Position numbers and translations under genes: made by a program. From assembly GCA_964499425.1 (NCBI GenBank), contig CAZCLD010000027.1, forward strand, positions 1 through 16,277: DNA of 16,277 nt. The letters are read 5' to 3'. The stretch is from JAQBYK01 sp964499425 (GTDB lineage Bacteria; Patescibacteriota; Gracilibacteria; UBA1369; LOWO2-01-FULL-3). A model generated the notes under the pieces. It saw nothing but the letters and a program-made list of their open reading frames with translations, made no database searches and was not told the origin of the DNA. Below are positions 1 through 7,906 of this stretch, in pieces (positions within the stretch are counted from its first letter, which is position 1; each line of letters begins with the position of its first letter).

Positions 1-2840
1 ACGAAAAAAGAATGCTTCAGGAAGCTGTAGACACATTATTAAACAACAGCGCCCGCCAAGGTAAAACAGTCTTTAGTTCAGGAGACAAAAGAAAGCTACG
101 ATCCCTTTCAGACATGCTCAAAGGAAAACAAGGCCGCTTTCGTCAAAATCTCCTTGGAAAACGTGTCGACTATTCAGGACGTAGCGTAATCATAATCGGA
201 CCACAGCTTAAGCTTCATCAATGTGGAATCCCCAAAATAATGGCTTTAGAGTTGTTTAAGCCATTTATCATTGGTCGATTAATCAGAGATGGATTCGCTC
301 ACAACATCAAAAACGCAGAAAAATTAATCCAACTTGGAAAAAGAGAGGTATGGGACATTCTGGAAGAAGTTACCAAGGTGCATTTTGTACTATTAAATCG
401 TGCTCCTACACTACACAGACTGGGTATACAAGCATTCCAACCAGTTCTCATCGAAGGTAAAGCAATCCAGGTTCACCCACTCGTATGTGCAGCTTTCAAT
501 GCTGACTTCGATGGAGACCAAATGGCTATCCATATCCCCCTTTCAAAGGCAGCCCAAAAAGAATGTAAAGAACTAATGCTTTCAAAGAGAAATCTCCTAA
601 AACCTTCAGCCGGTGAACCAATAGTGACTCCAACTCAAGACATGGTCCTAGGATGCTATTACCTAACTAAGTTAACAGAAGGGAAAAAAGGAGAAGGAAT
701 GGCTTTCTCCGGGGCAAAAGAGGCTGTCCTTGCTTACCAATCAAACATCGTTCACTTACAAGCACCCATAAAGTGTAGAGTAAAAGACGAAACAGTAGAC
801 ACTACAGTAGGAAGAGTTATCTTTAACAGTTTCGTTCCAGACGAACTACCATTCTACAATGAAAACATTGGGAAGAAAAAACTCGGTAACATAGTTACAG
901 AGTGTTTTGAAACACTTGGAATAGAAAAAACCGCAAAGCTTGCAGACGACCTCAAAGATATTGGATTCAAATTCGCAACAAAGTCCGGTATTTCGATTAG
1001 TCAGGAAGACATGATCGTCCCAGACATAAAGGAAAAACTCATAGAAGAAGCATCAGAAACAGTTAAGCAAATCAACAATCAATATTGGAAGGGTCTCATA
1101 ACAGAAGAAGAAAGATATAATCACACAATCAAAATCTGGTCTCAAACCAAATCAGATATTACAGCAAGAATGGTCGGCAGCATCGATGAAGACAACAATA
1201 TTTTCTACATGATAGACTCCGGAGCTCGTGGTAACTGGGGACAAATCACGCAGCTATGCGGAATGAAAGGTTTAGTTGCTAATCCAGCCGGTAAAACCAT
1301 CGAACTCCCCATCAAATCAAATCTTAAAGAAGGATTTAAAATTCTTGAATACTTCATTGCAACACATGGTGGACGTAAAGGTAAATCAGATACAGCTCTT
1401 AAAACAGCCGAAGCAGGATACCTAACACGACGTCTTGTAGACTCAAATCAGGACGTAGTAATCAGAGAAGAAGACTGTGGTAGCACAGTTTCCCACGAAA
1501 TTACTCGAAACGAATCTGAAGAAATTGGAGAAAAATTTGAAACTAGAGTCTACGGCCGAACATTGGCTACACCAATAAAAAATAAGAAAGGTAAAACAAT
1601 TGAAAAGAAAGGAAACATAGTTGAAAAAGAAACCCTCAAAATAATGGAGGAAGAAGGCATTGAAGAAGTAAGCGTCCGCTCAGTAATGACATGCCAAACA
1701 GAGAATGGTATCTGTGTAAAATGTTACGGCAAAGATCTCGGAACAAACAAAGAAGTCCAAATAGGTACTGCCGTAGGTATTATGGCGGCACAAAGTATCG
1801 GTGAACCAGGTACACAGCTGACAATGCGTACATTTCACATGGGTGGTGTTGCCGAAGGAAGCGACATTACTCAAGGTCTAAGCCGTGTAGAAGAGCTTTT
1901 CGAAGCCAGAACACCAAAAAGTCCAGCGATAATTTCAGAGATTGAAGGTAAAGCCAAGATTTCTCAAAGAGGAAAACAAACTGAGATCAGCATAACTTCT
2001 TCAGAGCCAGTAGAGTTAGATTACTTACTTCTCGCTGACATGGTCCCAACAGTAAAAGTTGGTGACAAGGTCAAACCAAAAATGATCATCGCTAAAGCTG
2101 AAAACCAGAAAGGATCGATGAAGGCCGTTGATGAAGCAAAAGTCAAAAAAATTGAAGAAGGGAAAATTACCACTCGGACAGAAGGACCGATAACCAAAAC
2201 TTATGATGTTCCAAAACAGAGGAATATTCTGATCAAAAATGGAGATATAGTAAGAAAAGGTCAACCATTAACTAATGGACATCTCGACCTTCGAGAATTA
2301 ATGAGACTTACTGATGAATACAATGTACAGAAATATCTAATGACAGAAGTACAGAGTATTTATGCTTCACAAGGACAGAGCATCAACGACAAACATATTG
2401 AAATAATCGCACGACAAATGCTTTCAAAAGTGAGAATCCTAGAAAGTGGCGATAGTAATTTCCTACCTGGAGAAATTGTAGACATCATCAAATTCAACAA
2501 TACCAATAAAGCACTCAAAAAGGACAAGAAGAAAAAAGCAATGAAAGAAAGACTACTTCTAGGTCTTACTAGGATAGCCCTTTACACAGATAGCTGGCTG
2601 TCAGCTGCATCATTCCAGGAAACAATCAGAGTACTCGTAGAGGCATCTACCACCAATCGAATGGATAACCTAGAGGGTCTAAAAGAGAATGTTATAATCG
2701 GAAAGTTAATACCTGCAGGTGAAACATTCAGAAAAAAACAAGGCATCAAAGAACTAGAAGCAGAACAAGAAGATAATACTAAGGAGAAAAACGAAGAAGA
2801 AAAAGAAGCAGAAAAAAGGCAGTCTCTCCCTGTAATATAA
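1..2840 (+). CDS. rpoC: DNA-directed RNA polymerase beta' subunit, 5' end missing
   Basis: Catalytic beta' subunit of RNA polymerase. The reading frame is already open at the window edge (codons for E-K-R precede the Met at position 12), so the N-terminus lies outside; by comparison with E. coli RpoC roughly 295 residues are missing. Counting from that Met, the Mg-binding catalytic motif NADFDGD is at residues 163-169. The second zinc site is complete with C489, C561, C568 and C571, matching E. coli C814/C888/C895/C898. The trigger-loop region (AAQSIGEPGTQLTMRTFH, about 592-609) is followed directly by GGVAEGSDITQGLSRVEELFEAR, so the large trigger-loop insertion of gammaproteobacteria is absent. 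The last 25 or so residues form a Glu/Lys-rich tail. rpsL follows after 40 bp on the same strand, the usual rpoBC-to-str order. Confidence 0.98.
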   Translation, partial: EKRMLQEAVDTLLNNSARQGKTVFSSGDKRKLRSLSDMLKGKQGRFRQNLLGKRVDYSGRSVIIIGPQLKLHQCGIPKIMALELFKPFIIGRLIRDGFAHNIKNAEKLIQLGKREVWDILEEVTKVHFVLLNRAPTLHRLGIQAFQPVLIEGKAIQVHPLVCAAFNADFDGDQMAIHIPLSKAAQKECKELMLSKRNLLKPSAGEPIVTPTQDMVLGCYYLTKLTEGKKGEGMAFSGAKEAVLAYQSNIVHLQAPIKCRVKDETVDTTVGRVIFNSFVPDELPFYNENIGKKKLGNIVTECFETLGIEKTAKLADDLKDIGFKFATKSGISISQEDMIVPDIKEKLIEEASETVKQINNQYWKGLITEEERYNHTIKIWSQTKSDITARMVGSIDEDNNIFYMIDSGARGNWGQITQLCGMKGLVANPAGKTIELPIKSNLKEGFKILEYFIATHGGRKGKSDTALKTAEAGYLTRRLVDSNQDVVIREEDCGSTVSHEITRNESEEIGEKFETRVYGRTLATPIKNKKGKTIEKKGNIVEKETLKIMEEEGIEEVSVRSVMTCQTENGICVKCYGKDLGTNKEVQIGTAVGIMAAQSIGEPGTQLTMRTFHMGGVAEGSDITQGLSRVEELFEARTPKSPAIISEIEGKAKISQRGKQTEISITSSEPVELDYLLLADMVPTVKVGDKVKPKMIIAKAENQKGSMKAVDEAKVKKIEEGKITTRTEGPITKTYDVPKQRNILIKNGDIVRKGQPLTNGHLDLRELMRLTDEYNVQKYLMTEVQSIYASQGQSINDKHIEIIARQMLSKVRILESGDSNFLPGEIVDIIKFNNTNKALKKDKKKKAMKERLLLGLTRIALYTDSWLSAASFQETIRVLVEASTTNRMDNLEGLKENVIIGKLIPAGETFRKKQGIKELEAEQEDNTKEKNEEEKEAEKRQSLPVI

Positions 2841-2842
2841 AC

Positions 2843-2871
2843 TTGCATTTAAAAAAAACATCAGATAAACT
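2843..2871 (+). promoter_or_regulatory. weak candidate promoter for rpsL
   Basis: TTGCAT (2843-2848) and TAAACT (2866-2871) are separated by 17 bp, partly an A-tract. Both hexamers match the sigma70 consensus poorly. If used, transcription would start near 2878, only 3 nt before the rpsL ATG. Read-through from rpoC is equally possible. Confidence 0.3.
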
Positions 2872-2880
2872 CGGCCAGCA

Positions 2881-3294
2881 ATGCCAACTATTAATCAACT
2901 AGTCAGAAAACCTCGCAGAAAAGTTCTTAAAAAGAGCAACTCCCCTGCTATGCAGTCTAACTTTAACCACCTCAAAAACAGGTCAGTAAAAATCAGCTGC
3001 CCTCAAAAGCGTGGTGTATGTGTCAAAGTAACCACAATGACACCCAAAAAGCCGAATTCCGCTCTACGAAAAGTAGCAAGAGTTCGTCTAACCAACGGCA
3101 TTGAAGTTAACGCATACATACCTGGCGAAGGACATAACCTGCAAGAGCATTCAATCGTTATGATCCGTGGAGGTAGAGTCAAAGATTTACCTGGTGTGAG
3201 ATATCACATAATCAGAGGAAATCTAGATACACAAGGAGTTGCCAACAGGAAACAAGGACGATCAAAATACGGAGCAAAAAAACCTAAAGCATAA
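2881..3294 (+). CDS. rpsL: 30S ribosomal protein S12 (uS12)
   Basis: Decoding-centre protein of the small subunit. At 137 aa it is the longer Bacillus-type S12: about 14 extra residues lie between the N-terminal SPAMQ and the CPQKRGVC motif (40-47), compared with the 124-aa E. coli protein. The signature TPKKPNSALRK (54-64) holds the two lysines near the A site (K56, K57), and GGRVKDLPGVRYH (97-109) contains Asp102, equivalent to the residue methylthiolated by RimO in some bacteria. No SD sequence precedes the ATG (upstream CTCGGCCAGCA). The first gene of the str cluster, it is followed by rpsG after only 2 nt, indicating co-transcription and probably coupled translation. Confidence 0.98.
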   Translation: MPTINQLVRKPRRKVLKKSNSPAMQSNFNHLKNRSVKISCPQKRGVCVKVTTMTPKKPNSALRKVARVRLTNGIEVNAYIPGEGHNLQEHSIVMIRGGRVKDLPGVRYHIIRGNLDTQGVANRKQGRSKYGAKKPKA

Positions 3295-3296
3295 TA

Positions 3297-3752
3297 ATGT
3301 CAAAAGCAGCAGCAAAATTCATTCCAGAAGAATCTTCTCCCCTACAGGAGAAATTCATCAATTACATTATGCTTGATGGCAAAAAAACTATTGCTCGTAA
3401 AATCTTCAACACTTCTCTCAAAATAATCAGCAAGAAAACATCTGGTGATCCAGAAAAAGTTTTCCGCGAAGCAATTGACAAAGTTAAACCTAGAATGGAG
3501 GTTAAGGCCAAGAGAATCGGTGGTGCAGTTTATCAAGTACCTCGTGAGGTAAAACCAGATCGTCAAACTGCGCTCGCATTTAGATGGATTCTGAGCGCCG
3601 CACGCGGTAAGAAAGGCAGTCCAATGGCTCAAAGACTAGCAAACGAGATCATCGAGGCTAGTAATGAATCAGGAACAGCATACAAAAAGAAAGAAGATAC
3701 CCACAGAATGGCTGATGCAAACAAAGCCTTTGCACATTTTGCAAGGTACTAA
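3297..3752 (+). CDS. rpsG: 30S ribosomal protein S7 (uS7)
   Basis: Primary 16S rRNA-binding protein that nucleates the small-subunit head and lines the E site. At 151 aa it is slightly shorter than the usual 156 aa. The conserved core is clear: YIMLDGKKTIARKIF near the N-terminus, the hairpin segment GGAVYQVPREVKPDRQ around 75-90, and the C-terminal HRMADANKAFAHFARY. The N-terminus (MSKAAAKFIPEESSPLQ) differs from the common MPRR-type start, but this ATG lies 2 nt after the rpsL stop (TAA-TA-ATG), a spacing that recurs throughout the window and supports it. No SD sequence is present. It is the last gene before the fusA promoter region. Confidence 0.97.
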   Translation: MSKAAAKFIPEESSPLQEKFINYIMLDGKKTIARKIFNTSLKIISKKTSGDPEKVFREAIDKVKPRMEVKAKRIGGAVYQVPREVKPDRQTALAFRWILSAARGKKGSPMAQRLANEIIEASNESGTAYKKKEDTHRMADANKAFAHFARY

Positions 3753-3760
3753 AACCTCCA

Positions 3761-3788
3761 TTGACTTCTCCATATTCCCCCCTATAAT
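3761..3788 (+). promoter_or_regulatory. fusA promoter
   Basis: TTGACT (3761-3766), a 16-bp spacer and a perfect TATAAT (3783-3788) form one of the best sigma70-type promoters in the window. The predicted start near 3795 leaves a 43-nt leader before fusA. Confidence 0.75.
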
Positions 3789-3796
3789 GCCTAAGC

Positions 3797-3820
3797 GCGT
3801 CTTTCCTAAGACGTTTATTT
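3797..3820 (+). promoter_or_regulatory. hairpin at the 5' end of the fusA leader, attenuator-like
   Basis: CGTCTT (3798-3803), loop TCCT and AAGACG (3808-3813) form a perfect 6-bp stem, extendable by a G-T pair, followed by TTTATTT (3814-3820). It begins almost at the predicted transcription start. It could stabilise the fusA mRNA, weakly terminate transcripts arriving from rpsL-rpsG, or attenuate fusA. Confidence 0.45.
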
Positions 3821-3837
3821 CATTCTAACTAATCAAA

Positions 3838-5934
3838 ATGACTCAGGACCTAAACAAACTTCGCAATATTGGCATTATTGCGCATATCGATGCAGGAAAA
3901 ACAACAGTAACCGAACGTGTACTCTTCTACACAGGACGTACCCACAAAATTGGAGAAACTCATGAAGGAGAATCTCAAATGGACTGGATGGATCAAGAAA
4001 AGGAGAGAGGAATTACTATAACTTCAGCCGCAACAACCTGTTTCTGGAATGTTGATGACACTCAATATCGTATTAATATCATTGATACACCTGGACACGT
4101 TGATTTTACAGTAGAGGTGGAACGTTCGTTACGTGTACTTGATGGCGGTGTAGCAGTATTTGATGGTGCGATGGGCGTAGAGCCTCAATCCGAGACAGTC
4201 TGGAGACAAGCCGATAAATACAACGTCCCCAGAATCGCCTTCATAAACAAAATGGATAAAATGGGTGCTGATTTTTACATGAGTCTGAAGAGTATTCATG
4301 AAAGACTTAATCCCGACGCAATAGCAATCCAACTTCCAATCGGAGCAGAAAGCGATTTCACTGGTGTAATCGACCTAATCGAGCGCAAAGCATACACTTT
4401 TGAAGGGGACCACGGTGAAAACGTGAAAGAAATAGACATTCCTGAAGATCTAAAAGAAAAAGTTGAAGAATACCGAGCTATCCTCGTTGAAAAAGTAGCT
4501 GAAAACGACGATGCCATCATGGAAAAATTCCTTGAAGAAAGCGAGATCTCAGTAGAAGAACTCAAAAGTGGCATCAGAAACGCAACCATTGCAGGAAAAA
4601 TCTACCCAGTAATGTGTGGCACAGCCCTACAAAACAAAGGTGTCCAGTTAGTACTGGATGCCACCTGTTGGTACCTTCCAAGTCCATTAGACGTACCAGA
4701 TATCAAAGGTACAGATGTCCGCGACGAAGAACAGGAAATGACCAGAAAAGCTTCTGATGACGAACCTTTTTCAGCTCTAGCATTCAAAATAGCAACCGAT
4801 CCTTTTGTAGGAAGTCTTTGTTATTTCAGAGTATATTCAGGAACATTAGATTCCGGAAGTTATGTCCTAAATGCCTCTACAGGTAACAAAGAACGAGTAG
4901 GGCGATTAATCCAAATGCACGCTAATTCAAGAGAAGAGATCAAAACCGTAAAAGCAGGCGATATTGCTGCCATAGTTGGTCTCAAGAAAACAACAACCGG
5001 AAATACTCTTTGCGATCCCAACGACCCCATTCTTCTAGAAACAATTACCTTCCCTGAACCAGTTATCCGTATCGCTGTAGAACCAAAAACCAAAGGCGAT
5101 CAGGAAAAAATGGCTATCGCACTACAAAAACTCGCACAAGAAGATCCAACTTTCCGGGTAAACACCGATGAAGAAACAGGCCAAACAATAATTGCAGGTA
5201 TGGGAGAGCTTCATTTGGATATCATTGTTGACCGTATGAAACGTGAATTCAAGGTAGAAGCCAACGTGGGAGCACCTCAAGTAGCTTATCGTGAAACAAT
5301 CACCACCGAGATAACAATGGAAGAAAAATACGTCAAACAAACTGGTGGTAGAGGACAATTTGCTCACGTTCATCTCAGAGTCACTCCTCAAGAACCAGGT
5401 GTAGGATATGAATTCTCAAATTCAATAGTTGGAGGCAAAATCCCTAAAGAATATATTCCTGCAGTAGACAAAGGTATTCAAGAAGCAATGAGCAAGGGTA
5501 TCATCGCAGGCTATCCAGTTGTAGACCTCAAGGCTGAACTCTACGATGGCAGCTACCACGATGTGGATTCATCTGAAATGGCATTTAAGATAGCCGGTTC
5601 AATTTGTTTCCAAAACGCAGTAAAAAAAGCTAGCCCAGTTCTACTTGAGCCAATTATGAAAGTGGAAGTAGTAGTACCTGAAAATTACTTTGGAGATGTA
5701 ATGGGTGACATAAATTCAAGACGCGGACAAATCCAAGAAAGTGGAGACAGAGGACTGGTAAAATTTATCGACGCAGAAATTCCTCTGGCACAAATGTTCG
5801 GATACGCAACAGATCTAAGGTCAATGACTCAAGGACGTGGCAATTACACAATGGAATTCGGGCATTATAACAAAATTCCAGGTAATATCGCCGAAGATAT
5901 TATCTCAAAAAGAACAGCACCAACTGCTGCTTAA
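3838..5934 (+). CDS. fusA: elongation factor G
   Basis: GTPase that drives ribosomal translocation and, with RRF, ribosome recycling. The 698-aa length is normal. GTPase motifs: G1 AHIDAGKT (15-22), G2 Thr in RGIT (57-60), G3 DTPGH (83-87, with catalytic-type His87), G4 NKMD (137-140). Domain II follows around 295-400, then domains III-V; the domain IV region contains GGRGQFAHV and GGKIPKEYIPAVDKG, and the C-terminal domain contains FGYATDLRSMTQGRGNYTMEFGHY. The ATG lacks an SD sequence (upstream ACTAATCAAA). It has its own promoter and leader, and the 113-nt gap to tuf holds a further promoter. Nothing suggests a divergent EF-G2 paralogue. Confidence 0.98.
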   Translation: MTQDLNKLRNIGIIAHIDAGKTTVTERVLFYTGRTHKIGETHEGESQMDWMDQEKERGITITSAATTCFWNVDDTQYRINIIDTPGHVDFTVEVERSLRVLDGGVAVFDGAMGVEPQSETVWRQADKYNVPRIAFINKMDKMGADFYMSLKSIHERLNPDAIAIQLPIGAESDFTGVIDLIERKAYTFEGDHGENVKEIDIPEDLKEKVEEYRAILVEKVAENDDAIMEKFLEESEISVEELKSGIRNATIAGKIYPVMCGTALQNKGVQLVLDATCWYLPSPLDVPDIKGTDVRDEEQEMTRKASDDEPFSALAFKIATDPFVGSLCYFRVYSGTLDSGSYVLNASTGNKERVGRLIQMHANSREEIKTVKAGDIAAIVGLKKTTTGNTLCDPNDPILLETITFPEPVIRIAVEPKTKGDQEKMAIALQKLAQEDPTFRVNTDEETGQTIIAGMGELHLDIIVDRMKREFKVEANVGAPQVAYRETITTEITMEEKYVKQTGGRGQFAHVHLRVTPQEPGVGYEFSNSIVGGKIPKEYIPAVDKGIQEAMSKGIIAGYPVVDLKAELYDGSYHDVDSSEMAFKIAGSICFQNAVKKASPVLLEPIMKVEVVVPENYFGDVMGDINSRRGQIQESGDRGLVKFIDAEIPLAQMFGYATDLRSMTQGRGNYTMEFGHYNKIPGNIAEDIISKRTAPTAA

Positions 5935-5940
5935 ATGAAA

Positions 5941-5969
5941 TTGACAATTAAAAACCGTTAATATAATAT
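5941..5969 (+). promoter_or_regulatory. tuf promoter
   Basis: A perfect TTGACA (5941-5946) begins 6 nt after the fusA stop. The -10 is TAATAT (5964-5969, 17-bp spacer) or overlapping TATAAT (5962-5967, 15-bp spacer). With the 17-bp choice the start is near 5976, giving a 72-nt leader to tuf. Confidence 0.75.
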
Positions 5970-5978
5970 TCCGGCGCT

Positions 5979-6014
5979 ATGTGCGAGCACCAAGCTAGCA
6001 CAGTTTATAGATAA
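5979..6014 (+). other. possible 11-codon leader ORF in the tuf leader
   Basis: ATG at 5979 opens a short frame (MCEHQASTVYR, stop TAA 6012-6014) about 3 nt after the predicted transcription start, so it would be translated as a leaderless message. It covers the hairpin at 5981-6001. A chance ORF of this size is quite likely; no conservation evidence is available. Confidence 0.2.
5981..6001 (+). promoter_or_regulatory. tuf leader hairpin
   Basis: GTGC (5981-5984) pairs with GCAC (5998-6001) and AGC (5986-5988) with GCT (5994-5996) around a G-A mismatch, with loop ACCAA. No T-run follows, so it is not a terminator. It may stabilise the tuf mRNA or serve as a control element. Confidence 0.4.
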
Positions 6015-6047
6015 GCCTATCCTATTTAACCCCTAAACAACCTAAAA

Positions 6048-7241
6048 ATGGCAGACGAAAAATTTGATAGAAGTAAAACTCACGTAAACGTGGGAACAAT
6101 TGGTCACGTAGACCACGGTAAAACTACCCTTACAGCAGCTATCACAAGCGTTGCAACCAAAAAATTGGGTGGAACCAACAAAGCAGTAGCTTTTGATCAA
6201 ATAGATAATGCTCCTGAAGAGAAAGAGCGTGGCATTACCATTGCTACCTCTCACCAAGAGTATGAAACTGAAAAAAGGCACTATGCTCACGTGGATTGTC
6301 CAGGTCATGCCGACTACGTAAAGAACATGATCACAGGTGCAGCCCAAATGGACGGTGCTATTTTGGTAGTATCCGCAGCTGACGGACCAATGCCGCAAAC
6401 TCGCGAACATATCCTACTAGCACGACAGGTAAACGTACCTTATATCGTCGTTTTCCTAAACAAGATGGATATGGCTGATGCCGATATCGCTGAGCTTTCA
6501 GAAATGGAAGTCCGCGAACTCCTAAATAAATACGAATTCCCAGGTGACGACGTGCCTATCATTAAAGGATCTGCCCTTAAAGCGCTAGAAAATCCTGATG
6601 ACGAAGAAGCTGCTAAACCAATCGTTGAATTGCTTGAAGCTCTAGATACATACATCCCTGATCCCGTCCGCGAACTCGACAAACCATTCCTTATGCCAGT
6701 CGAAGACGTATTCTCAATCAAAGGTCGTGGTACTGTTGCTACTGGAAGAGTTGAGCAAGGAATCGTCAAAGTTAATGAAGAAATCGAAATTGTTGGAATC
6801 AAAGACACTCGAAAAGTTGTAGTTACAGGTGTTGAAATGTTCAAGAAGATGCTTGATCAAGGTCAAGCTGGAGACAATGTCGGTGTACTACTTCGAGGTA
6901 TAGAACGAGAAGAAATTGAAAGAGGACAAGTTCTCTGTAAACCAGGAACAATTACTCCACACACTAAGTTTGAATCAGAAGTTTACATCCTCAATAAAGA
7001 AGAAGGCGGCCGACACACCCCATTCTTCAAAGGATATAAACCACAATTCTACATTCGAACAACTGATGTTACAGGAGACGTTGAACTTCCTGCTGACACA
7101 GAAATGGTTATGCCTGGAGACAGTGTAAAAATGACTGTTACACTTGGTTCTCCAATCGCTCTAGATGAAGGAACTCGATTTGCTATCCGTGAAGGTGGTA
7201 GAACAGTTGGAGCTGGAGTTGTAACCAAAGTCAGCGCGTAA
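6048..7241 (+). CDS. tuf: elongation factor Tu
   Basis: GTPase that delivers aminoacyl-tRNA to the ribosomal A site. The 397-aa length is typical. Motifs: G1 GHVDHGKT (19-26), switch I region with EERGITI-type sequence (KERGITIATSH, 59-69), G3 DCPGH (83-87, His87 equivalent to catalytic His84), G4 NKMD (138-141), then beta-barrel domains II (about 210-300, including FSIKGRGTVATGRVE) and III (to the end, including GGRHTPFFKGYKPQFYIRTTDVTG). The ATG has no SD sequence; the upstream region is A/C-rich (CCCCTAAACAACCTAAAA). It has its own promoter and ends 23 bp before a strong intrinsic terminator, so it is probably transcribed alone or with fusA read-through. Confidence 0.99.
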   Translation: MADEKFDRSKTHVNVGTIGHVDHGKTTLTAAITSVATKKLGGTNKAVAFDQIDNAPEEKERGITIATSHQEYETEKRHYAHVDCPGHADYVKNMITGAAQMDGAILVVSAADGPMPQTREHILLARQVNVPYIVVFLNKMDMADADIAELSEMEVRELLNKYEFPGDDVPIIKGSALKALENPDDEEAAKPIVELLEALDTYIPDPVRELDKPFLMPVEDVFSIKGRGTVATGRVEQGIVKVNEEIEIVGIKDTRKVVVTGVEMFKKMLDQGQAGDNVGVLLRGIEREEIERGQVLCKPGTITPHTKFESEVYILNKEEGGRHTPFFKGYKPQFYIRTTDVTGDVELPADTEMVMPGDSVKMTVTLGSPIALDEGTRFAIREGGRTVGAGVVTKVSA

Positions 7242-7258
7242 TAACAACCAAAACAACT

Positions 7259-7293
7259 AAAAAGGCCTCGTTTATTTACGAGGTCTTTTTTTT
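7259..7293 (+). terminator. intrinsic terminator after tuf, possibly bidirectional
   Basis: GGCCTCGT (7264-7271) pairs over 8 bp (one G-T) with ACGAGGTC (7278-7285), loop TTATTT, followed by eight T (7286-7293). Five A (7259-7263) precede the stem, giving a shorter T-run on the other strand, where the convergent gene stops at 7297. Confidence 0.9.
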
Positions 7294-7296
7294 GAC

Positions 7297-7770
7297 CTAC
7301 ATCTCCCCCAAAGCTTGTTCAGCATCCTGCATTACCTTTCGACTAACTTCAGCAATTAAAGGTGGACGCAACTTAACATCACCAACACAACCATCTAATT
7401 CATCTAATCCAATCTCAGCTGGAGTTCCGTCCGGAATCGTTAAAACTACACATCCTTTTTCCACATCAACAATCAAATGATCCTCTAGGTGCTGCACTTC
7501 ACACTTAGAAATTGAACGATCCTTAGAGTACTTTACAACTCTTCTGCGTAATTCATTCAAAGCCCTACTAGCATTTACTCTACACCTACGCTCAGGATCC
7601 TCAGGAAACGCTTCATCCAAACACCCTTGTTCAAGCAACGCTTCAGAATATACTGATGCCATTGCTAAATCTAAACTAGTAAAATCAAAAGCACTGCCCT
7701 GTCGACAAATGGCATCTAAAACAGAAATTATCGCTTCTTTTCTCCCACCAAATTGATCTATATCTCCCAT
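7297..7770 (-). CDS. hypothetical protein, 157 aa
   Basis: I do not recognise this protein. It is soluble by appearance: no signal peptide, no membrane segment, acidic overall, six scattered cysteines (22, 50, 63, 90, 107, 128) with no CxxC pair. The first two thirds look helical, with an Arg-rich amphipathic stretch RVNASRALNELRRRV (64-78); a strand-like segment LIVDVEKGCVVLTIPD lies at 99-114, followed by a helical C-terminus. A small nucleic-acid-binding or regulatory protein is conceivable but not supported by a motif. The start ATG (complement of 7768-7770) is chosen because a promoter on this strand places the transcript start 3 nt upstream. The stop is TAG. It converges on tuf through a shared terminator and diverges from rpsJ, an unusual place for an opposite-strand gene. 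Evidence that it is real: a full-length frame without competing forward ORF, a good promoter and a terminator. Confidence 0.75.
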   Translation of the reverse strand: MGDIDQFGGRKEAIISVLDAICRQGSAFDFTSLDLAMASVYSEALLEQGCLDEAFPEDPERRCRVNASRALNELRRRVVKYSKDRSISKCEVQHLEDHLIVDVEKGCVVLTIPDGTPAEIGLDELDGCVGDVKLRPPLIAEVSRKVMQDAEQALGEM

Positions 7771-7779
7771 GATAAATAC

Positions 7780-7808
7780 AATTTAACCAGCATTGCGGCG
7801 TATGTCAA
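7780..7808 (-). promoter_or_regulatory. promoter of the reverse-strand hypothetical gene
   Basis: On the minus strand TTGACA (complement of 7803-7808) and TAAATT (complement of 7780-7785) are 17 bp apart. The expected start is near 7773, only 3 nt before the ATG, so the transcript would be practically leaderless. Confidence 0.6.
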
Positions 7809-7820
7809 GGGCCATTTCGT

Positions 7821-7849
7821 TTGACTTAATACCCACAAATCGCTATAAA
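7821..7849 (+). promoter_or_regulatory. rpsJ promoter
   Basis: TTGACT (7821-7826), a 17-bp spacer and TATAAA (7844-7849). Predicted start near 7856, giving a 77-nt leader. Its -35 lies 12 bp from the -35 of the divergent gene, so the two promoters are back to back. Confidence 0.7.
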
Positions 7850-7886
7850 TTCTCTACAAAATTGATTTCTTGCTTTTAAGGAATCA

Positions 7887-7906
7887 CTCCCGCATTAATG
7901 CGGGGG
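7887..7906 (+). promoter_or_regulatory. palindromic hairpin in the rpsJ leader
   Basis: CCCGCATTAATGCGGG (7889-7904) is a perfect 16-nt palindrome, extendable outward by a T-G and a C-G pair. It lies about 30 nt after the predicted transcription start and 26 nt before the rpsJ ATG. A T-run occurs only at 7916-7920, too far for a classical terminator. Candidate RNA control hairpin or protein-binding operator. Confidence 0.5.

Noticed and set aside
2953..2997. Insertion in S12 relative to E. coli
   Set aside because: The longer form of about 137 aa is common in Bacillus and relatives, so it is not novel.
5935..5961. Eight-codon ORF (MKLTIKNR) directly after the fusA stop
   Set aside because: It overlaps the tuf -35 and spacer; most likely coincidence.
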